The notes below the pieces were generated by a model, which worked only from the letters and a program-made list of their open reading frames with translations, searched no databases and had not been told where the DNA came from. From positions 1,240,001 through 1,304,000 of the forward strand of contig NZ_CP007032.1 of the NCBI RefSeq assembly GCF_000231405.2: a stretch of DNA of 64,000 nucleotides, written 5' to 3'. This DNA is from Desulfitobacterium metallireducens DSM 15288 (lineage in GTDB: Bacteria; Bacillota; Desulfitobacteriia; Desulfitobacteriales; Desulfitobacteriaceae). Every line of letters starts with the position of its first letter. Position 1 is the stretch's first letter. The translations under genes and the position numbers were made by a program. Shown in pieces: positions 24,830 to 33,268 of this stretch.

Positions 24830-25852
24830 TTGAAGCATCTATTAGAAGTCGATCACTTAAGCACCTCCTTCTTCACCTATGCAGGAGAAGTTAAAGCGGT
24901 ATCTGATGTGAGTTTTTATGTAGATGAAGGGGAAGCCATTGGAATTGTGGGTGAGTCTGGTAGTGGAAAATCTGTAACCGTTCAGTCCGTTATGAAGCTT
25001 ATTCCAAATCCACCTGGAAAGATAGTTAATGGCGAGATTCTTTTCCAGGGGAAGGATTTAGCGAAAGCTAGTGAAAAAGAAATGCAGAGCATTCGGGGCA
25101 AAGCCATGGGAATGATTTTTCAGGATCCAATGACTTCTTTAAACCCTGTTTTAACTATCGGTATGCAAATGACTGAAGTCCTTAAGCGCCACGAAGGTTT
25201 ATCAAATTCTGAAGCGATGCAACGAGCAGAAAAATACCTTGAAATGGTCGGCATACCCAACCCTACGGCACGTCTTAAGCAGTACCCGCATGAATTTTCG
25301 GGCGGTATGCGTCAAAGGGTAATGATTGCTATGGCTTTGCTATGTAATCCGAAGTTATTGATCGCGGACGAGCCAACGACTGCATTGGATGTAACGATAC
25401 AAGCTCAAATCTTAGAGCTGATGAAAGATCTTAAAACTAAAATCAATACTTCTATTATATTAATTACTCATGATTTGGGCGTTGTAGCTGGACTTTGTAC
25501 GCGGATTGTAGTTATGTATGGTGGTCGCGTCGTTGAGACAGGTACGGTTTATGACATCTTCCAAAATCCTAAACATCCTTATACATGGGGACTCTTAAAA
25601 AGTGTTCCGCGGCTAGATTCTGAAAGTAAGTCTAAGTTAGTCCCGATTCCGGGAACCCCGCCGGATCTACTGAATCCTCCAAAAGGATGCGGCTTTGCAG
25701 CGAGATGCCCTTATGCCATGAATGTTTGCCTTAATCAAAAACCTGAGCAAACAAAACTTAGTGAACTTCATCAAGCATCATGTTGGCTTCTTCATCCTGA
25801 TGCTCCAAAAGTCGAAGACTATAAACCAAGTAAAGGAGGGGTTAAGGGGTGA
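24830..25852 (+). CDS. oppD: Oligopeptide ABC transporter ATPase
   Basis: The 340-residue ATPase has Walker A GESGSGKS (about 43-50), the signature FSGGMRQRV and Walker B LLIADEPTTALD. The C-terminal oligopeptide-transporter extension (PGTPPDLLNPPKGCGFAARCPYA) carries the cysteines that bind an Fe-S cluster in related proteins. I choose TTG 24830, because the strong AAAGGAGG lies 8 nt before it, whereas the GTG at 24824 is only 2 nt away. It overlaps oppF by 4 nt. Confidence 0.95.
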   Translation: MKHLLEVDHLSTSFFTYAGEVKAVSDVSFYVDEGEAIGIVGESGSGKSVTVQSVMKLIPNPPGKIVNGEILFQGKDLAKASEKEMQSIRGKAMGMIFQDPMTSLNPVLTIGMQMTEVLKRHEGLSNSEAMQRAEKYLEMVGIPNPTARLKQYPHEFSGGMRQRVMIAMALLCNPKLLIADEPTTALDVTIQAQILELMKDLKTKINTSIILITHDLGVVAGLCTRIVVMYGGRVVETGTVYDIFQNPKHPYTWGLLKSVPRLDSESKSKLVPIPGTPPDLLNPPKGCGFAARCPYAMNVCLNQKPEQTKLSELHQASCWLLHPDAPKVEDYKPSKGGVKG

Positions 25853-26826
25853 ACCAAGAGGTAATTCTTAAAGTAGATAATCTCGTGAAAGAATTTCCCA
25901 TCGCGAGTGGATTGTTTTCACGTGAGAATAAAGCGGTTCACGCTGTTAATGGTATCTCTTTTCAACTTCATAAAGGAGAAACGCTTGGATTAGTTGGAGA
26001 AAGTGGTTGCGGAAAATCAACAGCTGGGCGAACCATTATCCGTCTCTATGAAGCAACTTCTGGTAAAGTGATTTATAATGGTAGAAATATTTATGAATTG
26101 AATTCTAAAGAAATGATGTCGGTTCGCCGGGACATTCAAATGATTTTCCAAGACCCTTATGCTTCTTTAGATGCAAGAATGACGGTCGGGGATATTATCG
26201 GCGAGGCCTTGGATATTCATAAACTTGCTACAGGCCAAGCTCGTACTGACCGAATTTATAATTTACTTGAAACTGTAGGTTTAAATGCTGAGCATGCAAA
26301 TCGTTTTCCTCATGAGTTTTCGGGGGGACAACGCCAGAGAATTGGAATCGCTCGCGCGTTGGCAGTGAACCCTAAAGTCATTATTTGTGATGAACCAATT
26401 TCAGCTCTTGATGTATCGATTCAAGCGCAAATTGTAAACATGTTAGAAGAATTACAGGAAAAAATGGGCTTGACCTATCTCTTCATTGCGCATGATCTTT
26501 CGATGGTTAAGCATATTTCTCATCGAATCGCTGTAATGTATCTTGGAAAGATTGTGGAATTAACGACCAGTTTTGATCTGTACAAGAATCCCTTGCATCC
26601 CTATACTCAAGCTTTACTATCAGCGATCCCAATTCCTGATCCTGAGATTGAGCTCAATCGTCATCGAATTGTTTTGCAAGGGAATGTACCGAATCCTATT
26701 AACCCTCCTTCGGGATGTTATTTCCGTACTCGTTGTCCTTATGCAGAAGCTCATTGTGCTGAAAAAATGCCAGAACTGCGGGATGCCGGGAACGGACATC
26801 TTGTTGCGTGTCATCGTGTAAAGTAA
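25849..26826 (+). CDS. oppF: Oligopeptide ABC transporter ATPase
   Basis: The 325-residue ATPase forms the heterodimer with OppD. Walker A is GESGCGKS, the signature FSGGQRQRI, Walker B VIICDEPISALD, and the C-terminal extension NPINPPSGCYFRTRCPYAEAHC has the family cysteines. GTG start in a GTGA overlap with oppD. It is the last gene of the opp operon, followed by an unusual set of alternative hairpins. Confidence 0.96.
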   Translation: MNQEVILKVDNLVKEFPIASGLFSRENKAVHAVNGISFQLHKGETLGLVGESGCGKSTAGRTIIRLYEATSGKVIYNGRNIYELNSKEMMSVRRDIQMIFQDPYASLDARMTVGDIIGEALDIHKLATGQARTDRIYNLLETVGLNAEHANRFPHEFSGGQRQRIGIARALAVNPKVIICDEPISALDVSIQAQIVNMLEELQEKMGLTYLFIAHDLSMVKHISHRIAVMYLGKIVELTTSFDLYKNPLHPYTQALLSAIPIPDPEIELNRHRIVLQGNVPNPINPPSGCYFRTRCPYAEAHCAEKMPELRDAGNGHLVACHRVK

Positions 26827-26840
26827 CGTTTACAATAGTA

Positions 26841-26897
26841 GGTATTGTATAAACAATACCGGATACTTTTTTCTATAGTATCCGGTATTGTTTTATA
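26841..26897 (+). terminator. Terminator with competing hairpins at the end of opp
   Basis: AACAATACCGGATAC (26852-26866) pairs with GTATCCGGTATTGTT (26878-26892), followed by TTATAT. The ACAATACC segment can pair instead with GGTATTGT at 26841-26848, the same 8-mer that forms the distal arm at 26883-26890. The two hairpins exclude each other, as in an antiterminator/terminator pair. Confidence 0.8.
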
Positions 26898-26981
26898 TAA
26901 ATATAACTGGGAATCCTCAAGGCAAAGTGATATTCTTGTAAGGTAACATTAAAGAACTACATTGGAGAAGGTGGAGTTAGT

Positions 26982-27674
26982 ATGATCGCCGAGGAGTCTA
27001 GACAGGGTAAGTTGATTATTATTGAAGCAGGTGATGGTAGCGGTAAAGCTACCCAAACTCTGAAACTATTCGAACGGTTACAGCAGGAGCACCTTCCCGT
27101 GAAAAAAGTAGAATTTCCGAACTATGATAGTCCTTCATCCGCGCTCGTCAAGATGTATTTAGAGGGGAATTTCGGGCGGGACCCTAATGCTGTTAATCCT
27201 TATGTTGCTTCCACGTTCTACACTGTGGATCGTTTTGCATCCTTTAAGACAGAATGGGAGATGTTTTATCGTGAGGGCGGAATTATTCTTGCTGATCGTT
27301 ACACAACCTCAAATATGGTTCATCAGGCCGCAAAAATTTCAGATCGGATACAACGTAGTCAATATTTAGATTGGCTCAAAGAATTTGAATACAAAATTTT
27401 TGAACTTCCTGAGCCTGATTTAGTGATTTTTCTGGACATGCCTCCACAATTTAGCTTGAAACTCATTGAAATTCGTAGTGCAAAATCTTTGACACCAAAA
27501 GATATTCATGAAAAATCACCGGAATATTTGAGGAAGTCCTATGGGAATGCCCTTGAAATTGCAAATATCGAAAACTGGACAAAAATTAATTGTATCAACG
27601 AGAATCAGACGATAAAATCGGTAGGGGAGATTCATCAGGAAGTCTATGAAGTAGTAAAAGCACTTTTAGACTAG
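26982..27674 (+). CDS. tmk: Thymidylate kinase
   Basis: The 230-residue P-loop kinase converts dTMP to dTDP with ATP. It has a Walker A loop (GDGSGKATQ, about residues 17-25), then KVEFPNYDSPSS, and the DRY motif (ILADRYTTSN). LVIFLDMPPQFSL is the Walker-B-like strand. The P-loop has Ala where many Tmk have Thr (GKAT instead of GKTT). The C-terminal lid differs somewhat from Bacillus Tmk, so it could be a second, divergent Tmk or a related deoxynucleoside monophosphate kinase. Single gene after the opp terminator. Confidence 0.85.
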   Translation: MIAEESRQGKLIIIEAGDGSGKATQTLKLFERLQQEHLPVKKVEFPNYDSPSSALVKMYLEGNFGRDPNAVNPYVASTFYTVDRFASFKTEWEMFYREGGIILADRYTTSNMVHQAAKISDRIQRSQYLDWLKEFEYKIFELPEPDLVIFLDMPPQFSLKLIEIRSAKSLTPKDIHEKSPEYLRKSYGNALEIANIENWTKINCINENQTIKSVGEIHQEVYEVVKALLD

Positions 27675-27703
27675 TGCAGAGATCCGTTAGAAATAAGTTT
27701 CCC

Positions 27704-27732
27704 TTGACAAACATGTTTGATTTTAGTAGAGT
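27704..27732 (+). promoter_or_regulatory. Promoter of tRNA-Arg
   Basis: TTGACA (27704-27709) and TAGAGT (27727-27732), spaced 17 nt, lie just upstream of the tRNA. Confidence 0.65.
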
Positions 27733-27753
27733 AATAGGGCAGTCTTATTTCAA

Positions 27754-27829
27754 GCGCTCGTAGCTCAGTGGATAGAGTGACGGTTTCCGAGGCCGGAGGT
27801 CGCAGGTTCAAATCCTGCCGGGCGCACCA
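27754..27829 (+). tRNA. tRNA-Arg (anticodon CCG)
   Basis: The 76-nt cloverleaf ends with an encoded CCA. The acceptor stem is GCGCTCG with CGGGCGC (one wobble), the D arm GCTC with GAGT, and the T arm GCAGG with CCTGC around TTCAAAT. The 7-nt anticodon loop TTCCGAG places CCG at positions 34-36, so it reads the CGG codon. One A-G mismatch tops the anticodon stem. Confidence 0.95.
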
Positions 27830-27842
27830 TATGATAGTTCAC

Positions 27843-27868
27843 CCCTGCTTTTGACGCAGGTTTTTTTT
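27843..27868 (+). terminator. Terminator of the tRNA gene
   Basis: CCTGC pairs with GCAGG (7-nt loop), followed by eight Ts. Confidence 0.85.
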
Positions 27869-27950
27869 ATTTGTATAATTGGTTTGTTTGACATTGTGAG
27901 ATGTCTATAATTTCTCAAACTTATCTCTTTCATGTTAAGGATGGGATGCG

Positions 27951-28829
27951 ATGAAGATTAATTTCGATAATCTCTTTTGGAGCAAGTTTCCCTGGATGAT
28001 ATTTAAAAGAGGCCTAGGGATAGTTTTGGGAGCAGTCATAGTTGCATTAAGTATTAATTCTCTAATTATCCCCAATCAGATCGCAGATGGTGGCGTGACC
28101 GGTATAGCTATTATTCTCCATTATCTTTTTAATTGGCCAATTAGTATAATGGTACTCCTATTGAATATTCCCTTATTTATGATGGGTTGGAAAATGGTTG
28201 GTCGCTCCTTTCTCATGTATAGTATTTTCGGTGTAGGCGCCCTATCCTTAGCCTTAGACCTGACAGGAAACATTCCTAGTCTGACTAATGATTCCCTTCT
28301 AGCCTCAATTTTTGGCGGGGTTATTTCGGGAATAGGGATGGGCGTGATTTTCCGCTCAAGGGGTTCACTTGGAGGAACGGATATTTTAGCCGTCTTTTTT
28401 AGTCGGACAACTCCTTTCAGTGTGGGACAAATTTTGCTCGCAATTGATGCGGTGATCTTCTTCCTCACGGCAATTCTTCTACGTCCGGAAATGGCGATGT
28501 ATGCAGTGATTTATATGTTTATCGCGACGAAAGTCATCGATCTAGTTCAAGAAGGGATGAGCCATTTTAAAAGTGTAATGGTTATTACTACTCAGCCTCA
28601 AGAGATCGCCGAGGACATCATGGCTAAGTTAGATAGGGGAGTGACCTTTTTTAAAGCTACGGGTGCTTTTTCCAGAGAAGACAAACAAGTCGTTTATTGT
28701 GTTATTTCTAGAACACAGTTATCTCAAATCAAAGAGATTATACATACACGGGATGATGAGGCGTTTTTAGCTATTTCAGAGGTTCCAGAAGTCGTAGGGG
28801 AAGGCTTTTCCTCGTGGAAAGGACATTGA
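27951..28829 (+). CDS. YitT family membrane protein (DUF161 + DUF2179)
   Basis: The 292-residue protein has five or six hydrophobic segments over the first 200 residues. It carries the YitT hallmarks NQIADGGVTGIAIILHYL and SRGSLGGTDILA. A C-terminal soluble domain of about 80 residues (DUF2179: IAEDIMAKLDRGVTFFKATGAFSREDKQVVYCV) has a GYxxx-like small-molecule-binding fold. Function of the family is unknown; transport is presumed. It stands between tRNA-Arg and the TPR protein. Confidence 0.92.
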   Translation: MKINFDNLFWSKFPWMIFKRGLGIVLGAVIVALSINSLIIPNQIADGGVTGIAIILHYLFNWPISIMVLLLNIPLFMMGWKMVGRSFLMYSIFGVGALSLALDLTGNIPSLTNDSLLASIFGGVISGIGMGVIFRSRGSLGGTDILAVFFSRTTPFSVGQILLAIDAVIFFLTAILLRPEMAMYAVIYMFIATKVIDLVQEGMSHFKSVMVITTQPQEIAEDIMAKLDRGVTFFKATGAFSREDKQVVYCVISRTQLSQIKEIIHTRDDEAFLAISEVPEVVGEGFSSWKGH

Positions 28830-28871
28830 TAGCAGGATTAAAGAGGGTTATCAAAGAGGGTGGAAGTAAAG

Positions 28872-29852
28872 ATGTCAAGACGAAAGAGGAAGCGAAATAG
28901 CAGGGTTAAGGGAATATTTTTTTTAGGAATTGTGGCTTTAGCAATCCTATTAGCACAACCAATTTTTCATTTGTTCCAAATACGTTCCGCTCAAGACCGT
29001 TTTGATATGAGTAAGACTGCCAGTGAGATCGCTTGGGTGAAAGAAAAGGCTCCTTGGTTAGTAAAAATTCCGCTCGTCGAGGATAGTGCTCTTTGGTTGT
29101 CCTTAAATCAAGGAGAAAAGGTAACAGACCAACAACTCCTAAAACATGATGATGACAAGTATCGCTTTTGGTTGCTTCAGCTCAAATTGCAACAATCACA
29201 GTTTACAGAGGCCAATCAAATTTTGCCAACAATTTCATCTTCTACGACTCAGTCTTTGAGTCAAGGCTTAATCGATATGGCTCAAGGTAACTATGATGTG
29301 GCTTATGAGCAGCTTAATGCTACATCAGATCTTAAGTTAACGAAAGAAGAAAAAGTATTAAAAAGACTAACTTTAAGTCGTAGTTTACTGGGGCGGGGAG
29401 ATCAATTGGAGGCAAAAAAAGAATGGGAAAAAGCTAAGTCTTTAGCGCCTGAACATCCTTTAGTGCTTGAGGAAGAATTTGATTTAGCCTTAATCAATGC
29501 TGATTGGAAAGAAGCAGAACATCTCTCTGCCGAAATGGAACAGTGGTCTAAGTATGATCAGAACTTTGATTTCCAGGTGAAGAAGGCGCTCCTTTATTTG
29601 GCGTTAGGAGAAACTACACAATGGGAAAACGTTTTAACAACGCTGAATCAAACTAGCAAGGGCAAGTTCTATCAGATGTATTTGTTAGGCGTACAGAAAT
29701 ACCAAGAGGGAGAATGGAAAACAGCTCAAACCATGCTCATGGAATCATTGAATGGTGAGCTTTCCACGGCTATCCGTAATGATGCAAATCAGGCTTTGAA
29801 ACAGGTTAGCGAGCGATTAAATGCGGATGTGGCCCTTCAGAAATATCAATGA
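28872..29852 (+). CDS. Membrane-anchored TPR-like protein
   Basis: The 326-residue protein has a very basic N-terminus (SRRKRKRNSRVKG), one hydrophobic segment (about 15-32) and a long helical extracytoplasmic part with TPR-like repeats (for example about 150-260, LSRSLLGRGDQLEAKKEWEKA). It is probably a scaffold on the outer membrane face; no function known. ATG 28872 has AGAGGGTGG 8 nt upstream, better than the GTG at 28860. It follows the YitT gene by 42 nt and may be cotranscribed. A dispersed hairpin follows it. Confidence 0.65.
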   Translation: MSRRKRKRNSRVKGIFFLGIVALAILLAQPIFHLFQIRSAQDRFDMSKTASEIAWVKEKAPWLVKIPLVEDSALWLSLNQGEKVTDQQLLKHDDDKYRFWLLQLKLQQSQFTEANQILPTISSSTTQSLSQGLIDMAQGNYDVAYEQLNATSDLKLTKEEKVLKRLTLSRSLLGRGDQLEAKKEWEKAKSLAPEHPLVLEEEFDLALINADWKEAEHLSAEMEQWSKYDQNFDFQVKKALLYLALGETTQWENVLTTLNQTSKGKFYQMYLLGVQKYQEGEWKTAQTMLMESLNGELSTAIRNDANQALKQVSERLNADVALQKYQ

Positions 29853-29861
29853 TTATAAGAT

Positions 29862-29914
29862 AAGGGGCCGCACACTGTGAACAATGAGTTCATGATGTAA
29901 CTGCCCCTTTGGTT
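29862..29914. repeat. Dispersed hairpin repeat, copy A
   Basis: A long imperfect hairpin with arms AAGGGGC...CACTGTGAAC and GTTCATGATG...GCCCCTT lies between two convergent genes and may act as their terminator. It shares architecture and the 10-mer ACACTGTGAA with the hairpin at 40506-40562, which marks a repeat family. Confidence 0.6.
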
Positions 29915-29919
29915 TGTAG

Positions 29920-30714
29920 TTATTGCGGTACGGGTACTTTTTCCTGGGGCGCGAGATTACTTTCGGGAGGCCAGGTGGTTTTGGCATTTTTCAATAAGTC
30001 ACTGATCGGAACGAGCTTATAATTTTTGCCTTGCAATCGATCGATGACTACCGGGAGTGCTTTAATTGTATCGGGAGCGGAGTCAGAAGCATGAAACAGA
30101 ATGATATCTCCTGGTTGGGCACCATGACCATTACGGATTCCATTCATCACGTTGTTAATGACTGCCTCAGGACCCGGGCGTTTCCAGTCTAAGGAATCGA
30201 CGCTCCATTGGATCACACGATACCCGAGCTTTTGAGAAACGCTAATCACCTTATTATCATAGGCACCGTTAGGCGGTCTAAGTAAGGAGATCTTTTGCCC
30301 AGATATCCTCTCTAGGACTTCTTGGGAGGTAAGAATCTCTTTTTGTAACTCAGTTGGACTGAGCGTGTTTAAATCAACATGACGATTTCCGTGGGAGGCA
30401 ATTTCATGCCCTTCAGCCACCATTCTCTTGACGAGATCTTCATGCTTACTTGCCCAAGGGCTGGATAAAAAGAAGGTTGCATGAATTCCTTTTTGCTTAA
30501 GAATATCCAAAATAGGCTCTGCTGTTTGTTCACCCCAGCTGATATCGAAGGTGAGTCCGATTTCTTGAGTGGTACTCTGTGCTGAATAGATAGGTTTTAG
30601 TTTTTCTGAGAAGACCGAAATAACATTATCACGATAGGTAACTAAAACGACGAGAAAGATGCCCCAAAGGATCAAATTTCTCCAGGATGGCTTTTTGAAA
30701 ATAACAAAATGCAT
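29920..30714 (-). CDS. pdaB: Polysaccharide deacetylase, PdaB-like sporulation protein
   Basis: The 264-residue membrane-anchored enzyme has one N-terminal hydrophobic segment (about 14-28) and a CE4 deacetylase domain. Motifs: TFDISWGEQ (first metal Asp; the second Asp of TFDDGP is replaced, as I recall is usual for PdaB-type proteins), SHGNRHVDL (metal histidines), RPPNGAYDN and ILFHASD. In Bacillus PdaB is needed for stable spore cortex. ATG 30714 follows AAAGGAGGGATAAGG; the open frame further upstream has no such site. Confidence 0.88.
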   Translation of the reverse strand: MHFVIFKKPSWRNLILWGIFLVVLVTYRDNVISVFSEKLKPIYSAQSTTQEIGLTFDISWGEQTAEPILDILKQKGIHATFFLSSPWASKHEDLVKRMVAEGHEIASHGNRHVDLNTLSPTELQKEILTSQEVLERISGQKISLLRPPNGAYDNKVISVSQKLGYRVIQWSVDSLDWKRPGPEAVINNVMNGIRNGHGAQPGDIILFHASDSAPDTIKALPVVIDRLQGKNYKLVPISDLLKNAKTTWPPESNLAPQEKVPVPQ

Positions 30715-30769
30715 CCTTATCCCTCCTTTGTTTAATAGATATTCAGAAGGGATAATGAACATGAAAAGA

Positions 30770-30802
30770 AAAAAGAAAGCATCGATGAGCGATGCTTTCT
30801 TA
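30770..30802 (-). terminator. Terminator on the minus strand
   Basis: AGAAAGCATCG pairs with CGATGCTTTCT (5-nt loop). On the minus strand, Ts follow, so it ends the transcript of the small membrane protein before pdaB. Confidence 0.85.
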
Positions 30803-30807
30803 TGTTT

Positions 30808-31062
30808 TTAACGACTAAAGCGCGAGGCAAAAATAAAATTCCAGAGATCAAAACGAAAGAGGAGTTTCAGAAGAAAATGTAGCAGAAAAAATCCGACGAT
30901 AATAGATACGGCAATTCTAATTAAGAAAAAGGTGATTGTAAAAACCCAGCTGAACACATGACTGAGTACTATGGCCGAGAAATAAAGGGCAAAAATTAAA
31001 AGGACAATCTTAAATGCTGTTATCCAAAGGTTGGAAGACGGAGCAGGACGATATGAGTTCAC
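30808..31062 (-). CDS. Small hypothetical membrane protein
   Basis: The 84-residue protein has two or three long hydrophobic segments (about 13-40 and 42-68) and a short basic tail. GTG start after AAGAAGGGGG. No family recognised; its terminator separates it from pdaB, so any sporulation link rests on adjacency only. Confidence 0.55.
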   Translation of the reverse strand: MNSYRPAPSSNLWITAFKIVLLIFALYFSAIVLSHVFSWVFTITFFLIRIAVSIIVGFFLLHFLLKLLFRFDLWNFIFASRFSR

Positions 31063-31198
31063 TTACCAACACCCCCTTCTTTTATCAGATTAGCATATTT
31101 CGACTTGAGTGTCTAGATTTTGATTTAAATCGTGTACAAGCTTCTTTTCGCGCCAAAATCTACTTTCCCGCATATGATGGATAAAGAAAAATTACTTT

Positions 31199-31341
31199 AG
31201 ATGGAGTAACGATCCCATCTGAAGTCTGGTTGCCCTTATCCCCGAGAGGATATGTCAGCAAGGTTGCGGAGCAGCCAAGCTTCATATATCCAGGGACTTA
31301 GCGCCACTTATCTACATTAAGGAGCCTGAGACTTAGTGGCG
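31199..31341 (+). ncRNA. Structured leader RNA of unknown class
   Basis: The 312-bp gap before the TPR gene contains nested stems. H1: AGATGG with CCATCT (31199-31220). H2: outer AAGT and CCCT with AGGG and ACTT (31222-31299), inside which ATATG (31250-31254) pairs with CATAT, then AGC-AA-GGTTGC closes on loop GGA with GCAGCC-AA-GCT (31257-31281). An alternative pairing TATCC/GGATA overlaps H2. H3: CGCCACT (31302-31308) with AGTGGCG (31335-31341). The heptamer GACTTAG occurs twice. Symmetric AA/AA internal loops suggest a folded domain. I cannot match it to SRP, T-box, c-di-GMP or other classes I know. Confidence 0.5.
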
Positions 31342-31374
31342 GTTAGTCATCGGGTTGAGCGCGGAGGGGATGTT

Positions 31375-32667
31375 ATGAATGATGATATTTTAAGGGATTG
31401 GCGAAGTCTAATGGAAAAAGGAACTGTTTTTTTAGGACAAGGTGATTATCCTAAAGCTGAGAAATATTACCTGAGAAGTTTAAAGTTAGCTAAACGTTTA
31501 GCTATACCTGTAATTTCTGCATTCAATCTCCGATTACTTTCAACATCACGAATTAAACAGGGAAAGGTTGCACTTGCCGAACGAGGATTTAAGGAAGCGC
31601 TTAAAATATGTCAACAGCTTCAAAATTATAAAGGAATGTCAGAAGCAATGGCTGGTTTAGCCAGTGTCGCTGAAGCCCAGGATAAGATGGAGGAGGCAGC
31701 TACTTGGTATGAACAAGCTATCCAAGTGTACCCGCTGAATTCACCTCGTCTACGCTTAAGTATGTTATTTAGTGACCTTGGGCAAGTGTATTCAGAGCAG
31801 GAGAACTGGGACAAGGCTCAATATACTTTTCGGAAAGCCCGTGAGTTATGTCATATCTATGGTTACCGCAAAGGAGAAGGGGAACTGAGTATTCTTCTGG
31901 CAGAAGTTTTATACCGTCAAAACAAAATTCAGTTAGCTCGTAAAGACTTGCTCCAGTCGTGTAAAATATTCTCTGAAGAAAAAGATGAGGAGTCCCTCGT
32001 TAACGCTATCCAATATTTGGCGTTTATAAATTTTGAAGAAGAGAACTTCGCTCAGGCCCGAGAAGATTGGCAAAGGGTGGTTGTTTTATATTTAAGACTT
32101 GCGCAGTGGGAGAATGTTTCAGAAAGTACATATTTTTTGGCAAAAATCTTAGAGGAATTAAGGGATTTTACAGAGGCTGTTTATTACCTCAAATTGTCTA
32201 TTGAGGTATATAAACATGAGGATTTGGGGTTGGGGCTTCGCTATCAAAATTTGGGTCAGCTTCAAGCGATGCAGAAGGATTATCAAGCGGCGTGTGCGAA
32301 TTTAAAAAAAGCGGCAGAGCTGTTTGAAAAGTATGGGGAGGAGCAAAAGTTGGGCGAAGCCTATGAAAAAATAGCCTTGTGTCTAGAACAGTTAGGAGAG
32401 ATTCAAGAGTCACAGGAGTATCACGTGAAGTCTAAAGTGTCTCATGAAAGTCATCAGTTGATTTCCTTTAGTACGAATCAACGTTTGGCCGAGTATTTTG
32501 AAAATCGTCGAAGTTACTTAAATGCTCTTCAATATTATTGGCAGTCTTTAAAAATAGCGCAGGAACTAGGAATTGAAACGATAAAAATTGAACAAGCCAT
32601 TCAACGAATATCGAAGAAGGTCCGAAAAAGGAATAAATATAGTGACAGGAATTGGAACAACATTTAG
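31375..32667 (+). CDS. TPR-repeat protein
   Basis: The 430-residue soluble protein consists of about eight tetratricopeptide repeats (for example GDYPKAEKYYLRSLKLAKRL at about 26-45, and ENWDKAQYTFRKARELC). This is the layout of Rap-like or regulatory TPR scaffolds, though no HTH is present. I start at ATG 31375, which GGAGGGG precedes by 5 nt; the frame is open 13 codons further into the leader structure. It heads a run with an unknown gene, cobO and glnA. The structured leader lies directly upstream and may regulate it. Confidence 0.75.
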   Translation: MNDDILRDWRSLMEKGTVFLGQGDYPKAEKYYLRSLKLAKRLAIPVISAFNLRLLSTSRIKQGKVALAERGFKEALKICQQLQNYKGMSEAMAGLASVAEAQDKMEEAATWYEQAIQVYPLNSPRLRLSMLFSDLGQVYSEQENWDKAQYTFRKARELCHIYGYRKGEGELSILLAEVLYRQNKIQLARKDLLQSCKIFSEEKDEESLVNAIQYLAFINFEEENFAQAREDWQRVVVLYLRLAQWENVSESTYFLAKILEELRDFTEAVYYLKLSIEVYKHEDLGLGLRYQNLGQLQAMQKDYQAACANLKKAAELFEKYGEEQKLGEAYEKIALCLEQLGEIQESQEYHVKSKVSHESHQLISFSTNQRLAEYFENRRSYLNALQYYWQSLKIAQELGIETIKIEQAIQRISKKVRKRNKYSDRNWNNI

Positions 32668-32737
32668 AAACAAGTCTAGGAATAAGAGATATTTTCATGT
32701 AAAATAAGGAAAGAGGGATAAGGGAGGGGGCTTGAGC

Positions 32738-33268
32738 ATGAGCCAAGATGATTTTCTGGTGCTTGAGTGTTTAGATGATATTTATCTTGCTTTAGAGAAA
32801 TCACTGAAAAAGATTCAGCCTGTACGCTCGATTCACCGGCTTCAATTGGAACAATGGTCGGAAGAAATTCGCAATCACAGGAGAATTTTTGAGGAAATTT
32901 CACTCCCCGCTCGGCTCGTCGTTGAACATTTAATGAGTATCCAACTTATAGCTGGCCAGGTTGGCTTGGAAACGGGTCAACTAAGTCAAGGCTTTTCAAG
33001 TATTCGAGGCATAAATATTGAACAATTTGGGATAATCAAAATAAAGTTAGGTGAATTAGAAGTCACTTGGCGAGACGAAGATTATTCTTACTATTTCTAT
33101 CCAGATAAAGTTGAATTAAGAGCGAGGGATGAAAAATCAGGAGTAAAACTCTTTTTTTCTATTGCTTTTACAAGACAAGCTGTTGAAAAATATCCAGAAC
33201 TGTTGCTGTCCCCTAAGATCGCCTATATTCATCCTCAACTTGAAAAATGGTTAAAGAAGGTGGAATAA
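32738..33268 (+). CDS. Hypothetical protein
   Basis: The 176-residue soluble protein is of unknown family. The first 90 residues look helical (VLECLDDIYLALEKSLKKIQ) and the second half strand-rich with many aromatics (TWRDEDYSYYFYPDKVELR). ATG 32738 has GGAGGGGG 7 nt upstream and is preferred to TTG 32732. The stop abuts the cobO start, suggesting co-translation. Confidence 0.55.
   Translation: MSQDDFLVLECLDDIYLALEKSLKKIQPVRSIHRLQLEQWSEEIRNHRRIFEEISLPARLVVEHLMSIQLIAGQVGLETGQLSQGFSSIRGINIEQFGIIKIKLGELEVTWRDEDYSYYFYPDKVELRARDEKSGVKLFFSIAFTRQAVEKYPELLLSPKIAYIHPQLEKWLKKVE

Noticed and set aside
29920-30714. Loss of the second Asp in the pdaB metal motif as evidence for a dead enzyme
   Set aside because: TFDISWG-type motifs are, as I recall, usual in PdaB-like proteins, so it is not a sign of decay by itself.
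31250-31285. Resemblance to the SRP RNA hairpin (GTCAG...GAGCAGCC)
   Set aside because: The apical GGAA tetraloop and its closing pairs are missing, and the segment folds better as a GGTTGC/GCAGCC hairpin with a GGA loop.
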